The notes under the pieces were generated by a model. The model was not told the DNA's origin, did no database searches, and saw nothing but the letters and a program-made list of their open reading frames with translations. Below are positions 32,666-44,227 of a DNA stretch of 64,000 nt, one piece after another; the stretch's first letter is position 1, and every line of letters begins with the position of its first letter. The stretch comes from Dipylidium caninum (taxonomy: Eukaryota > Platyhelminthes > Cestoda > Cyclophyllidea > Dipylidiidae). Both the position numbers and the translations under genes were made by a program. The stretch is taken from positions 2,046,001 to 2,110,000 of the forward strand of contig QEYB01001046.1 of NCBI GenBank assembly GCA_017562135.1, written 5' to 3'.

Positions 32666-35600
32666 CTACGCGATCAGAGCTTCGTCTTGCATCGAACCTG
32701 ACATCTGAAAATAACTAAACCATCTTTGGAAGGGGGGACACAAAATCCACGCCATTAACTTGGATTTGAATGTGAGTGTGGGGAGACGGTACCGAGTGCG
32801 CAAACGTACAAAATTTATAAAACCCATAGCACGAAATAAAGTCCAAGAAATAGATGGTGACGAACCCGAGAAAGTAGCTGGTTGGCAGGTGGCCATCGAA
32901 TTCACTGCTATCTTCACTGTCGCAGCCTTCCTCGGCCTCATTCAACGTTTCCTCAATCTGCTGTTGCCAATCTGAGGAGGCAAAGTAATAATTATTTACT
33001 CCCATTTCGATTACACATTGTTCATGTTTCTATCCACACAATGGTTCTGATGTCAAGCAACCGTTTGCATGCCTTAGGTGATACACCAACAGACACGTTA
33101 GTATTTGCTGGCTTCTGCATTACACGATACGATTACTTCAAAGAAGGTGCACGCCAACAGCATACGAAAGGAAGAAAAGTGACTTTGAAATCAAGAAAAT
33201 CTGTGATGGAGTAATGCGCGAAAAGTAAATCCGCTGGCGAGAGCTGTCCCACAAGTAGGGGAACACTCATAACGCAGTTCCAAGAAACGAGGAAAGGAGA
33301 CCACTGAGAAATCGGTAAAATAGTGGAATAGGTTCTAGCCACGAAAGCGCTGAAAATGATACACTTAGCAGCTCTCATACACACGTATACGAACATCTAC
33401 AGAATGCGTCATTGTCAACTATGGTGGAGTGGAAGCGTCAACACTGCCACATTTGAGATCAACTGTTCGGCACCTGGTGAGGGGAGTCTTGGTGACTGAC
33501 TGAGAAAAAATTCTTCTCTGACTAATGATGGAATGACAAGGTACACTGCATAAACCCCTTATTAAAAATGTAAATTGAATACTTTCGGTAGCTTCAGATG
33601 CACGAAGCCTAAAGGTAAAATAGATCCATCCTCAGGCAAAAGCTTGTTGTGTTGGCAAATATAGAAAATCGAGAAAATTTTGATAAAATAACCCCCATTA
33701 TAAAGAGAGTAATTTTGGAAGCTAACCGAAGAAAGCATTAATAAAAATGAGATTCGATCGTTCATAAATGTTAACAAAGGAGGAAAATAGAGTGACAAAA
33801 AAGTTGGTCTAGTATTGCATACCACTGGGATAAACCAGGTGTTTCTCATCCTAAGAGAAAATAACATTTTATTTTGAATCCAATAATTTGAATAATGGAC
33901 TAATAAATTTATTTTATTTCAAAAAGACAATAGAACCTATTGCGAGACGGGAAACTGGTTAAAGGCAATGAAATTTAATTCATTGGACGAATGCAAAGGG
34001 TTAAACCGTAACCGTGTGAAAATATATTATTTCATAACCCCCATCTCCTCATACGTCGTGCCATGTGCAGCCTCAAATAATTTTTTATTCAAATATTTAA
34101 CTTTACTATGGGTGTCGAGGGTGTCCAGCTCTGCACCACTCATTCACACTTTCAACAAACAGATAAGCATATCTCAGAACTATGTGCACATGCATTCCAT
34201 GGTTCAAACTAAATGAATTCTTATACACTTTATAGACAACTTTCTAGTCATTGTTAATGATAAAGCGAAATTCGTAACTAGACTTTTTGTGTGGCATAAA
34301 ATTAACTTTCAAGAGCCTCGTCTTCCACGCTCACCATCTTCGTCGGCTGATAACAATTAATGAATCCCTCATCCATCGGGGTGGCTTACTTGGAGGCGCG
34401 AAGACGGGGAGATGCTGAGGCGAGGCATCAGCGGTGCCAGCCGACGTGCGGGAGACAGCAGTGGTGTCAGTGGCGGCCTTCTTCTCCTGCTGGGCGCGCA
34501 ACAGTTGGTGACAAGTGGAGCAGATGCGCAGCTTATTGGGACCCTGCGCGGGCAGCACCCAACGGTACTGCGAGCACTTACTGCACACCACTTTCCCGCA
34601 GTTCCGACAGTGGTGCTTTAACAAATCATCATGAAGGATAGGTCAGTAAAAAGGCCTGCCACAACGCGATGAGGTGGTCCGGGACAGGGAGTACAATACC
34701 GATTCAACACTCTCAGTCACATTTCAAAGACCCACTCATGTAGTCGGGCAGTTTTAAAGGGATGGTCGCTTTACGTTCGAGTGAATCCATTCGAGTAGAC
34801 CCTGTGCTAGTTATTAAGAGTGCTGTTTTTGGCATTTTGGAGGGCTTTTCCTTCTGCTTTCTACGCAGGTACTCAGCCGAGTGGAGACGCGCACAATCGC
34901 TGTAAACAAGTGTGGCAACGCCGCACTCCCCTAGTCATGGTATCGAAAATGACTAAAAATTAGTCGCTCGACACAATTGAATGAAAACGTTAGCAACTAC
35001 TATATATAGGCAGTGAAAACTACTTCGTTAATAAAAAAAAACATTTTCAGATCGGCGGTTTTTTACACAAGTAAAAACTTGTCTTAGCTAAATGCAACTA
35101 AAATAAGAAAACAAATAGCGAAAAGTAGATGAAAATGAAACATATTAAAATAAAAGAAGGAAGACGGCGTATAGACATTGAAATATTTACTTCATTCATT
35201 TTTGTGCGGTGATATCGAAAACGAAAATGTGCTTTCTATCACCGTGAGAATTCAGTCTAAGAGATATTACTAAGGAAACTCAAATAAAGTGAGAAACCTA
35301 AAGCATATTTCGCCTTCTTCGGCAAATAAAATGAACTCAACCGCCTGAAATAAAGCCTCTGGAATATGTATATTAATGTTTAAAAAAGACAAACAAGCCA
35401 GATCGTTTTATCGAAACACTAGTTATCCACATTCCAGTTGATTTCAACTTTCGGAAGTGGGAAAAATTAGAGCGATGACCGCCACTGGATAAAACAATAG
35501 CGTAAAAAGGAATGCTTTGTGCACTTTCGGTTCTGCATGACCTTACAGTGGCACTTGACGGAACTGCCTAATGTCAAATACAAAAAAGGAGAAGTTGAGC

Positions 35601-37481
35601 GCTCAGGTAGGTAGCCTTGCGTAAAAATGGAACCGCACACGCACAGCCAAAAACAGTACCGTGGGTAAATGATTGAACTGGCGATAACAAGTAAATTGTC
35701 GCTTTGTGTACTCTCCTCCCAAAGACAAAAAAAGCGAAAACTTAAAGGCTTAAACCAATATTTCTCGATTTCGTCGCTTTCATATCCAAAATCACTTAAA
35801 CGGTAGAATTAGAGACCATCTAAGTGAATGAAATTACACATAAATGGTATCGGGGATAGCATTAATAACGATAAACCTGAGTGATTTACCGTAAATGGCA
35901 TCCAGAAGTTATTAACAAATTTCAAAATGAGAAGAGAAAACAAGTACATGGACCATGATCTAAGCGCTATATCTATAAATGAAGTTAATGATAAACTGTA
36001 AACGAAAAGATACAACCCAAAATCATTTTAAAAAGAAAAGAATAAAAGGTAACTAACACAAAAATTTACATGACCTAACTTTACTGGTGTTAGTTAGAGC
36101 TCCTTAAGATGTAAGTCTGGAGTTATTACCAAACGGCCGAGTTCCGATGGAGGCACGAGCCTACTCGTTTGAGAGGGCGATATGTTTATTAGGTTTCGCC
36201 GACTGGTTAACCTTCCATCCATATCTGAATGATCTCCATTTTAACAAAATTCATATCACACGGAAACAATGAAGAGCCAATCCTACATTGCTTTTCAAGT
36301 GAGAAGCCGCCAAAACAAAAATACGTAAAGACCATCACTTCATTCAAAAAAAAGTCAATATAGTGGATGCTTTCAGGTAACTTTTTCTTCATAAGGTAAT
36401 GGAAGAATGGGGCCTTGTAAGACATGTTTACACCACTATCGACAATGTGAAACGTTCGCGTAATTCCATGATTGACGGCACAGTCACCTCAAACTCAACT
36501 ACGCCAATCTAGCAGGATATTGACGGGCTCACTGTGTCATGGACGCGCATAATCTGGGAATTATCCTCTCCGAAAAATAAATAGATATGTTGGACTTCGA
36601 TATTAGGCGAGGTGGGTGAGATGGGTACTTAAATAAAAAGTCTATTTAACTAAATTATCAGAAAGACGGTGTCGGGCGTAAAAAAAAGAAAACCGTTATT
36701 TCAACAAGGCATTGAAAACACTCACGCGGCGTTGAACCAGAGTAAATTCAGTGTTTAAACAGACCATACAGTGCGTCGCCTCTGAGTTCGGAATCCACAC
36801 TGGCGATTTTTGGATGAGTGAGAGCTGATTTTGAACATCTGATGGCGGGTTGCAAAGAGAAGGGTAGCAAAATTAAAAGCCAAGCAAGTACACTTAACAA
36901 TTTTTCTGTTACCATAACTCAGATATGAGATTATGAAGAAGAGATAAATTAAATCGGTTACTAACGTATATTCAGTGCATTCCTTGATTGAAAGGGACCG
37001 CGAAATACATGTAAAAAAACAATTAGTGTGCTATGACCTTGAAGAAAAAAAAAGCATGAACTCACCAAGACCGGCAGTCTTTCGAGCAGCCTCAGCATTT
37101 CGAGTGATACTGAGCACCCACCTCCGCTTTTCCTCAGCAATTGAAGCGTAAACTGTGAAAGACTTTTTTGTTGTTTCAATGATGAAACCATTTCTATAAA
37201 CTAGAGCAAGAAAAGAGACATGATTAGTGGAATCAACGCTGTCGAGGTAAACTCACTTCCACTATCATCAACGTCGGATACTGTAACTTCCTCTAGTCGA
37301 AAAGCATGCGGATGAGCAAGCTGAAGAAAACATTTTTCAATAATGGAGAAGGACCCACGAGTTTTCCATATGATATGTTCGCGTAAACAAGTACGTCATT
37401 GAAAAGGAAGAAAGTGCGTTGCTTAGGTTTACGACGACATATTTTGGTCAGTATACCCTTTGCTACGAGACTCTGTTTACC
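32666..37481 (-). CDS. PLEKHF2: Phafin-type PH + FYVE protein (PLEKHF), 5' end missing
   Basis: Endosomal PI3P-binding adaptor; phafins act in endosome fusion and autophagy. Seven exons on the minus strand: 37359-37481, 37257-37320, 37066-37200, 36726-36838, 34390-34615, 32862-32971, 32666-32704. The PH part shows GILTKICRRKPK, FFLFNDVLVYA, LEEVTVSDVDDSG, RNGFII and TTKKSFTVYA. The linker carries VWIPNSEATHCMVC. FYVE shows QRRHHCRNCGKVVC, KCSQYRWVLP and RICSTCH, with all eight zinc ligands. Human phafin2 has WVPD where this has WIPN. The tail is acidic (EEGCDSEDSSEFD), and the last exon is short and ends QDEALIA. The final donor (GTCACC) is weak but keeps phase, so the last residues are less certain. 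The N-terminal exon matching human ENCFGAAGQPL was not found upstream. PLEKHF1 and PLEKHF2 cannot be separated. Confidence 0.88.
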
Positions 37482-39354
37482 CTATAAAAGATTACGCCAT
37501 ATACCAAACGTGGCGATTTACATTTATCGGTAAGCCCAAGAGTTTTTGGGCTTTCGTAGTTTCGCGAAGACGTGCGTCTTCAAAACCTATCAATTATTAA
37601 TAAAAGTGTGCAAGTTATCTTACAATATTCTGGTTGAACACTCGGGGTCACAGGCCCATGTATAGGATCACTCGACACTGAAGATGATGTATCAGTCTCC
37701 CTTTATAGAACAACAAAAACGGTATGATAATAGTACTTCGATCAAATGATGAACGAGTTGGAAACGGTTAAACATGTTTTTCACGATTTACATATCGTGA
37801 GTTGTAACTGCGATATTAATTCGATATATACATATATGAAACTTGAAGAGAAGAGGCAATTACAAAATAACGGATGCACACCACTTAATAAAGTTGTAGC
37901 CTGATAAAGATATTGCATGCATGGCGATAGAACTTCCTTCTCTTAATAAGAAGATCAAGTGGGAACCGGTCAATTTAAATCTCGAGTCCTGGACATCACA
38001 TGAACGTGCACCGGGAAAAAACATACAATAAAATATTACGCACTTTGAAAAGTTGGATTACGGTTTACATAATCGTGAAATACCGACCTGCGCTCATCAA
38101 CCATCGGGAAACTGACCGGAGGGACAGACGCCAACGTATGAATGGGGCACATAGTTTGTTCAAGGTCGAGAGATGGGTAAACAACTGTTGCTGAAAACAA
38201 TTAAATTGCGAGAAAATTGTAACAAATAGGCTAAATGAGGATCAGAAACGTCATAAACAAGCGCCACTTAATTTAAAACGCACTGGTCACTGGCAAAGAC
38301 AAAAGTAAAAATGGTAAAGCTGGAAAAATCGGGAAAAATATGCACTAAACGAAAACGAGCAATGTAAGCAGTCAAAAGCACGTATATACTACGTGTAACT
38401 TTCTGTAATAACAGACGATTAGTCGTTAGGTTTTTACATATTCAACCACAAGGTCTAATAATGCATCGTCAGCAACCTGCGGTCCGGAAACGCTAAATGA
38501 AATGCCATTTTTCCAAGTCCCTGGACCGGATTCGGAAGTTCTACGTCACATGTTCTTACTGTTTGCGCTCTAGAGCCTGCGAGTATAACCGACGAGGCAG
38601 TTTTCTATATCTACTAAGTTATTGCCCTGGAACATTCGTGGGCATGCACCATGGTGATCTCATGCTATAATTCAAAAATATTTAAAAGTCGGCATGGTTC
38701 AACGGGGCTATGCTCTGGCTCATCTGTTGTTACCATTGCCATTACTTCGATGTTATCTTGCCTAACATGTGGTAAACAGAAGCATATATTCATTTGTAAT
38801 TAATTATACATAACCATTATCTTCGCATCGTCGCTATCAATCGAAACGGCTTTCTGTCGATATTAGTATTTGAACGGTGCTGCTTTGTGTGGCCTCATTT
38901 TCAAAGTTAACTAAGTTTTTTTGAGGACGTGAATAAATATCACAAACACACTATCAAACTCTATCCCCCCACCAAATAGATGAAAAGTAGCCCCTGATAT
39001 TCTAATCTCAATCTTTGCTCATAATGGCTCTGTTTGCGACGCCTACGTGAAGTAATACCCAATACCATACATCAATATTGGAAGCTGGAGCAGAAATTTA
39101 GCGTCTGAAGATAGCGGGGACCGTTTCGAGATCGCATATATACTTCGCCCTTTTCAAGATTTATAGGGACTAAATCGGATTCTTGTCCCTATGTTAGGAA
39201 TCCATCGTTTAATTTGCAAAAATAACATTCTAAACGCATTAAGTTCATTGTCTGTGAAGTGTTTAACTGTCTATTCAATGTGAATATGGTCCAATTCAAA
39301 ATTAATAGGATTATTATCCCTTCGTAAAATTCAGATTATCTGTTTTTGATCAGG
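37482..39354. other. Divergent region between phafin and GrpE genes
   Basis: The first exon(s) of the phafin gene should lie here on the minus strand, but none was identified. Minus-strand open stretches near 37630-37720 (Ser/Pro-rich, before a GTAAGA donor of the wrong phase) and near 38430-38530 were considered and do not match phafin N-termini. AT-rich with no other recognisable feature. Confidence 0.4.
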
Positions 39355-39369
39355 CCCCTATTTTTTTAG
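39355..39369 (+). promoter_or_regulatory. Acceptor-like pyrimidine tract before GrpE gene
   Basis: CCCCTATTTTTTTAG resembles a strong 3' splice site about 110 nt upstream of the probable GrpE start codon. In flatworms such a site could receive a trans-spliced leader, or it could end an upstream 5' UTR intron. The sequence cannot tell which. Confidence 0.35.
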
Positions 39370-39478
39370 AAAGGACTTTAGCTTCCGTCGGTTACCTCTC
39401 ATGTTTTGCAACGATGTTAAGGTCGACGGTCTGGATTGGCCTCCTGCAAAAAACGGGATTGCTTGTCTAGCCTACAAA

Positions 39479-40249
39479 ATGTTAGGCCTTCGTGCTCTGC
39501 CGTGCAGATATATCGGTCGTGAACTTTTCCAATCAGGCTTTTGGTAAGTTTTCCGGTAAATTCATGTTGCGTAATCAGCTCACAATTTATTAAATTAAGC
39601 ACTGAAGTTCCAAATGATGAGCATGAAACTGACTAAAGATACCCCTGAAACGCCTCCAGTTAACAAAGAATTGGAAGATCTCCAAGCTAAGAACAAGCAA
39701 CTTTTGCAGGAACGCAATGAATTCGAGGACAAATACAAACGAGCTCTTGCTGAAGCAGAAAATGTGAGGAAACGTATGCATCGTCAGGTCGAAGATGCTA
39801 AATTCTTTGGGATTCAGTCATTCTGTAAAGATCTACTTGAAGTAGCCGATATTCTGGGAAAAGCTACCGAAAGCGCCCCTGAGGATCAGCTCAAGGAAGG
39901 TGTCAATCCTCATTTTCAAAACTTGTTTGAAGGCTTGAAAATGACTGACGCTCAACTCCTCAAGGTAAGCGTCGATATGCCTCTCATCCTTCTACGTTTT
40001 CGAGCCGCTGACCCTTTCTGATTCATCCAGGTTTTTGGCAAGTACAATTTGCACAAAATCGCCCCGGCGGTTGGGGACGCATTCAACCCCAATATCCATG
40101 AGGCTATGTTTACCGTCCCCGTGAATGGCGAAAGTAAACCAAACACAATCGCTGTTACACAGAAGGTGGGATATAGTCTACATAACCGAACTTTGCGTCC
40201 CGCTTACGTCGGTGTTTTCACCGCTTGTGTTTCCCAAAAGGATCTATAG
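39479..40249 (+). CDS. GRPEL1: Mitochondrial GrpE (GRPEL1), HSP70 nucleotide exchange factor
   Basis: Releases ADP from mitochondrial HSP70 during import and folding in the matrix. Proposed exons: 39479-39543, 39600-39964, 40031-40249. Exon 2 has the coiled-coil N-terminal half (KELEDLQAKNKQLLQERNEF, then YKRALAEAENVRKRM) and the conserved FCKDLLEVADILGKAT. Exon 3 has the beta-domain, ending GYSLHNRTLRPAYVGV, the GrpE signature. The intron 39965-40030 is canonical (AAG|GTAAGC, CCAG). Exon 1 encodes an Arg-rich, Asp/Glu-poor leader (MLGLRALPCRYIGREL) that suits a mitochondrial presequence. It is joined through TTTG|GTAAGT and ATTAAG, but this junction is out of phase by one base, so either exon 1 is wrong or an indel is present. 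A longer in-frame start exists at 39401. The core assignment is secure. Confidence 0.93.
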
Positions 40250-40325
40250 TGACCATCCCGCAATTGATCTATGTACATACATTCTTTGTACACTGTGTTC
40301 GAAGCTGAATTGTTAAAATATCGTC

Positions 40326-40331
40326 AATAAA
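40326..40331 (+). terminator. GrpE polyadenylation signal
   Basis: AATAAA lies 77 nt downstream of the GRPEL1 stop codon, a typical distance for a compact gene. Confidence 0.7.
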
Positions 40332-41305
40332 GCAAACTTGAAGTCGGTCAATTAAAACTATGCTCCTCCCCTAATATTCTTGGAATTTACTTGACGGTCG
40401 GTTATGTTTACGTGAGATTTGTTTCGAGGCTGTTGACGTCTTCGATCCTCATTGCGAATATTTCGGGCACCATAATGTTCGAGTCGGGGTGTTATTCGAG
40501 TAAGCCCGGGTAAAATCCTAGCTTTTAACCTTTCAAATAATTAGCTACAATTGCACTGGCGTAAACAGAATCACGTGTGGGAATCCCGGAGTCTGCGTTC
40601 AAGCATGTGACATTCACCCGAAATTTTGCTTGCTGCGGTCAAGATATTTCCTCTAATTCGCCTTGGATGATTTGTGTATCTTACTTTAACCGGGGGCTGA
40701 TGTTGAGCATTTTTACAATCACAACCTGATAAAATCTTACAGGTTAAGTATGCATGAGTCGGACAAGTGTCACCCAAGTACTACAACTCACAAACAGTAA
40801 AAAGCCTGGAAAAAACCAGATGCTACTTTCATCGCATTTCTTAAGAAAATATCCCCAAGAGTTAGAGTCAAGGAAAGGTGGTGGCCAGGAATAGAAAGTC
40901 TAAAAATCCCTTAGAGTTCGTAATTAAAGTAAATTACGTGTACGTCCCAAGCACGTGGAATGCGAAGTTGGTTATATCGACGTCTCCATTTTATTTTTTA
41001 TTAGGTTAAAATTATAGCAGCGGCATCTGAACCCATTTTTAGCTCAGCAAACGAATGCGTAACTATTTGAAGAAAAAACGGTTTTGGGAGAAAAAGATAT
41101 GAGAATTCGTTAGTTTAAGAGTCTGCGCCCCTATCGTAAATGCATGAAAATTTTTGTGGAGAAGAAGAACATTCTGACCATCTTGCAAATAAGAAACAGT
41201 CAATAATCGAGTTCTGTTCAACCATCAAGAAAACAAGATATCGCACCAGTATTAAATAACAACATTAAAAAGAAAGGCAAAGTATATTTTAAAATTCATT
41301 AGTAT
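40332..41305. other. Intergenic region between convergent GrpE and SFT2 genes
   Basis: No recognisable coding sequence. TTTATT near 40988 gives AATAAA on the minus strand about 310 nt past the SFT2 stop and could end that transcript. Confidence 0.5.
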
Positions 41306-41970
41306 TCAAACAGACGAATTGGGTCCTGACATCACATTAGGCCGCAGAGAGAACTTATTAATGAATGAAAAGACTTTTGTTCCACTCCAAATGAATTGTT
41401 TCAGTTGCCACAAACCCAATCCGATTTGGATAGCAACAGCCAGGAGGGCACAAACAGTGCTTCGTAGCCAGACTACCCCGTAGATACCCAAAATAAGACT
41501 GGCTCCATATATGAAAGTATAAAGCAGACGGTCACGTGCTATCATACTCTTCATGTAAGTCCACGGCCCAAAAGCGAAGGCAAGAGCGAACATCAGCGCC
41601 AAATTACTAAGTATGTACATAACAACAAATTTGCGAAGACCGGAGGGCGTAGCGAGTAGAGGTATGAAAATGAGTGAAAGAGAAAAGAATAGCGATGCAC
41701 AGACGGCAGAGATCATGAAATAGAGAAAACGTTGACTACGAGACAGGTTGCGGAAAGATTGGGATTCAATGCCAGAAGAGCGGGGAACGTGAAAGAACGA
41801 CGTGAGAAGAAGGGTAGTGAGGAAGGCTGAGGATGGTTACTATCTGAATCTGTGATAAGAGGTGCCCTATCAGATGTGGGTAGGTTACCTGGAGAAAGGT
41901 CTTTTTTCATAAAACTTTGTAAGATAGGGGGGAGGGTATAAGTACCACTTGCATTGTTGTCGTTGAGCAT
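41306..41970 (-). CDS. SFT2D3: SFT2-family Golgi membrane protein
   Basis: Small four-helix membrane protein of the SFT2/SFT2D family, linked to endosome-to-Golgi vesicle fusion. Two exons on the minus strand: 41889-41970 and 41306-41826, 603 nt or 200 aa. The donor CCAG|GTAACC and acceptor CCTCAG enclose a 62-nt intron that removes a frame with a stop. After the junction the protein reads RNLSRSQRFLYFMISAVCAS, then three more hydrophobic spans: FVVMYILSNLALMFALAFAF followed by GP, LLYTFIYGASLILGIYGVVW and TVCALLAVAIQIGLGLW. The YxLxNLA and FxxGP motifs are typical of the family. The length is closest to SFT2D3, but assignment to a paralogue is not secure. An in-frame upstream ATG at 42036 would add 22 residues; the shorter start is preferred because SFT2 N-termini are short and polar. 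Confidence 0.85.
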
Positions 41971-42036
41971 TCTACACAGAAGAAGACGGTCAATCAAACA
42001 GTCGTAATGTACTTCCGAATTCGCGACATATGGCAA

Positions 42037-43165
42037 GGGCTGACAGTAAAACCAAACGCCCGAACGTGCGAATTATTTAATTAGTGCCCTTAGACCTAAA
42101 TTCTCAAAAATAACAATCTATACTTTCTATAAAAAGCGCTGCATTAAAATGGAACGCAGATTTTGCAGGTAACTACCTGACGACACAAAAAAGGAGGCTC
42201 CGGGCTAGAAAGCGAAGGCTCCTGAGGTCAAACAATGGGTGCCGAAGAACCAATTAACTTCTTCAACATACGGGATATTCGGCAATTACTAGTTTAGAAC
42301 GAATATGTGCAATAACAAGTTAAAATTACTAAGCGTGTACGAAATCTCACTCGTCGGGGCATTGACAAAAGGAGAAAATCTCCATATAAATACATTTACA
42401 GCTTTTCTCGTATTCGCTATTATTTTCACGCACTTTGTATACCTATATGTCAAGAATAAAATGTGACTCAACTGCCACGATTACATAATTTTCTTAGAGA
42501 GCAACTATACTCCCTTAAATGTTTACTTCAATACATAACCCGTCCAGGGCCAGCGATTATATCATGGTTGGAAGTGCACCTATTTATAAAGGCTATAGGG
42601 GGTCACGGTCTAAGGGTCGCAGGAGTTAAGATGTCGGCATTTAACGACAGTCGTTCGCCTCATGTTTTAGTCGGTTGGTGAATATTTTCTCCCATTTGCA
42701 ACAGTTCAGCTCACTATCTCACGAAGTGCCCAGATTCGGATGTTCTACCTTGTCATACGATGAATGCAGTGCAAAAGACGATTCCTTGGGGTAACCTCAG
42801 TTTGGCAGATACAAATAGAGAAGGGTGCCACTGGGTCGAACCCTTAGGAACGCAAACAACTCGCTCCATCAAAACCTATATTTCCGTCAGAATCTTTAGC
42901 CACCTTCAGGGACGGCCACGTCAGCCATCCGCTCGTAACAAATGGAGCTTAATAGTGTTTCACAGTGAAGTGCGATACTACTATTTGACATCCCCAGCCT
43001 AATCTAAATGGTGCGTCGTCGGTTAGCAATTAAATTACGTTCGAGTTTGAACACCGTCGCCACCGACACTACCAGAGCTTCTGAAATTTAGAAATTTTAA
43101 GGAAAATTATATTTACATCTTGCACATTTAAAAGGCTATCGTTATATGTCAAATAGATAAACCAG
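42037..43165. other. Intergenic region between SFT2 and L18 genes
   Basis: Both neighbours are on the minus strand. The region holds the SFT2 promoter and the L18 3' flank. The open frames of 60-80 codons show no family features. Confidence 0.5.
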
Positions 43166-44227
43166 TCATCCTAGACGGTCAAGTCTCCATCTTTCGGGTA
43201 CGTATGACTCAGCTGGTTCATCCTGTGAACTTTTAGAGATATCGGCACCAAGAGTTTCCTCCTGGATTTGTTGCTGCTCCACTTGCCAAGCTGCAAGATG
43301 TTCTGGTTTCACCCAAACGGTTGTAGAAGCGGTCCCAGATGTATCCCTCACGCACCTTTGCCAAAATCTAGACGAAAATCGTTAAGAAAAAAACAAGGAG
43401 ATGAATACGGTAATACACAACCCTAGTAGCGTTAGAATATATTACATTGGGTATTATTTTAAGCTGGTGTTGGGATACATAAAGTATAATTAGGAGCAGA
43501 TTAAAATAAAAAAGAGAAATTCTTACCTGATACCGCATTTTATGCTTTCGAGGGCCACCCAGTGGACGAAGAGAGTAGGGATAAGTCTGTTGACCCCAAT
43601 CGGGAGTTGTACGTAGCTCCTCGATCAAGCTAGGGTAAAGAGATTGCTTCTCTTCGGGTGACAAGGAATCATAATCGATACCATAACCTTCCGGCCTGGG
43701 GAAAGTCGGTTCTTCTAATTCTAAGCCGGATTCCAAAAGGGCATCATAAAAAGCCTTGTTTCTCGTACTGTCCAGCGATGTCACCACGGTATCAAAGAAG
43801 ACTGACGTGATTCCTAGGCGGTGACACCGGTACGCCAAAATCCGGCCGATGTTTTCAGCTGCGGAGACATCAACAGTGCTGTAGAGATGTCTGTTAATGG
43901 CGCTTTCTTCCGTGGACGCATATGCGACGACATCAGAGGTTTTATGAATTACTTTGCCAACAGTGTGATATCTTCCACGCTCAAGAACAACCCTAAAAAT
44001 ATAATTCACATTGTGAGCCCACTTGTGCCAAAAGTCTTTTCGAGGTGCCTGAAACTCCCAGCCTGCTGTTTTATCAGCAATATACATCAATTCCAAATTT
44101 CTGGAAAGTAGAACTGTAGAGAGATCCACGTATACCTTGGGTTCCGATTGTGATATGATCGTATGCTGGTGGCGAGAAGTCTGTTAAACAGATCCTTGCA
44201 GACGGGCCCACCAAAGAACGGGATCAT
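43166..44227 (-). CDS. MRPL18: Mitochondrial ribosomal protein uL18m (MRPL18)
   Basis: Large-subunit mitoribosome protein next to 5S rRNA or its replacement. Three exons on the minus strand: 44136-44227, 43527-44100, 43166-43367, about 288 aa. Exon 1 starts at an ATG with a basic leader and ends NRNPR; exon 2 continues NLELMYIADKTAGW, exactly as in human NRNPRNLELL. The joining intron is 35 nt. The core shows RKDFWHKWAHN, AYASTEESAINRHLYST, AAENIGRILAYRCHRLGI. Human L18 ends about here. This protein continues for over 100 residues (LSPEEKQSLYPSLIEELR, GGPRKHKMRYQ, then REGYIWDRFYNR and VWVKPEHLAAWQVEQQQIQ). The last exon holds these last two blocks in different frames, implying one extra base near 43315. 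The C-terminal extension may be lineage-specific. Confidence 0.9.
43315..43317 (-). other. MRPL18: Probable extra base in last L18 exon
   Basis: In the frame set by exon 2 (RYQ|ILAK) the exon gives REGYIWDRFYNR and then a short basic tail with an early stop at about 43236. The other frame stays open for over 60 codons to a stop at 43166 and reads WVKPEHLAAWQ. The exon is 202 nt; 201 would join both blocks. The TTT of the transcript here is the simplest place for the extra base. An alternative donor eight bases upstream (GCG|GTATCAG) would also reach the second frame. Confidence 0.55.

Noticed and set aside
36961..37191. 76-codon minus-strand frame MVSSLKQQKSLSQF
   Set aside because: It is the wrong frame of a real phafin PH exon, whose correct frame reads TTKKSFTVYA.
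38430..38540. Minus-strand open stretch reading NGISFSVSGPQVADDALL as a phafin first exon
   Set aside because: It does not resemble phafin N-termini and ends in a stop, with no donor of the right phase.
41713..42036. 107-codon minus-strand frame taken as one uninterrupted SFT2 N-terminus
   Set aside because: Its last 55 residues are read through a 62-nt GT-AG intron. Splicing gives a frame continuous with the membrane domain.
44000..44018. A 17-nt GT-AG segment in L18 that could be an intron
   Set aside because: It is too short for any known animal intron, and the frame is open through it; a small insertion in the protein is simpler.
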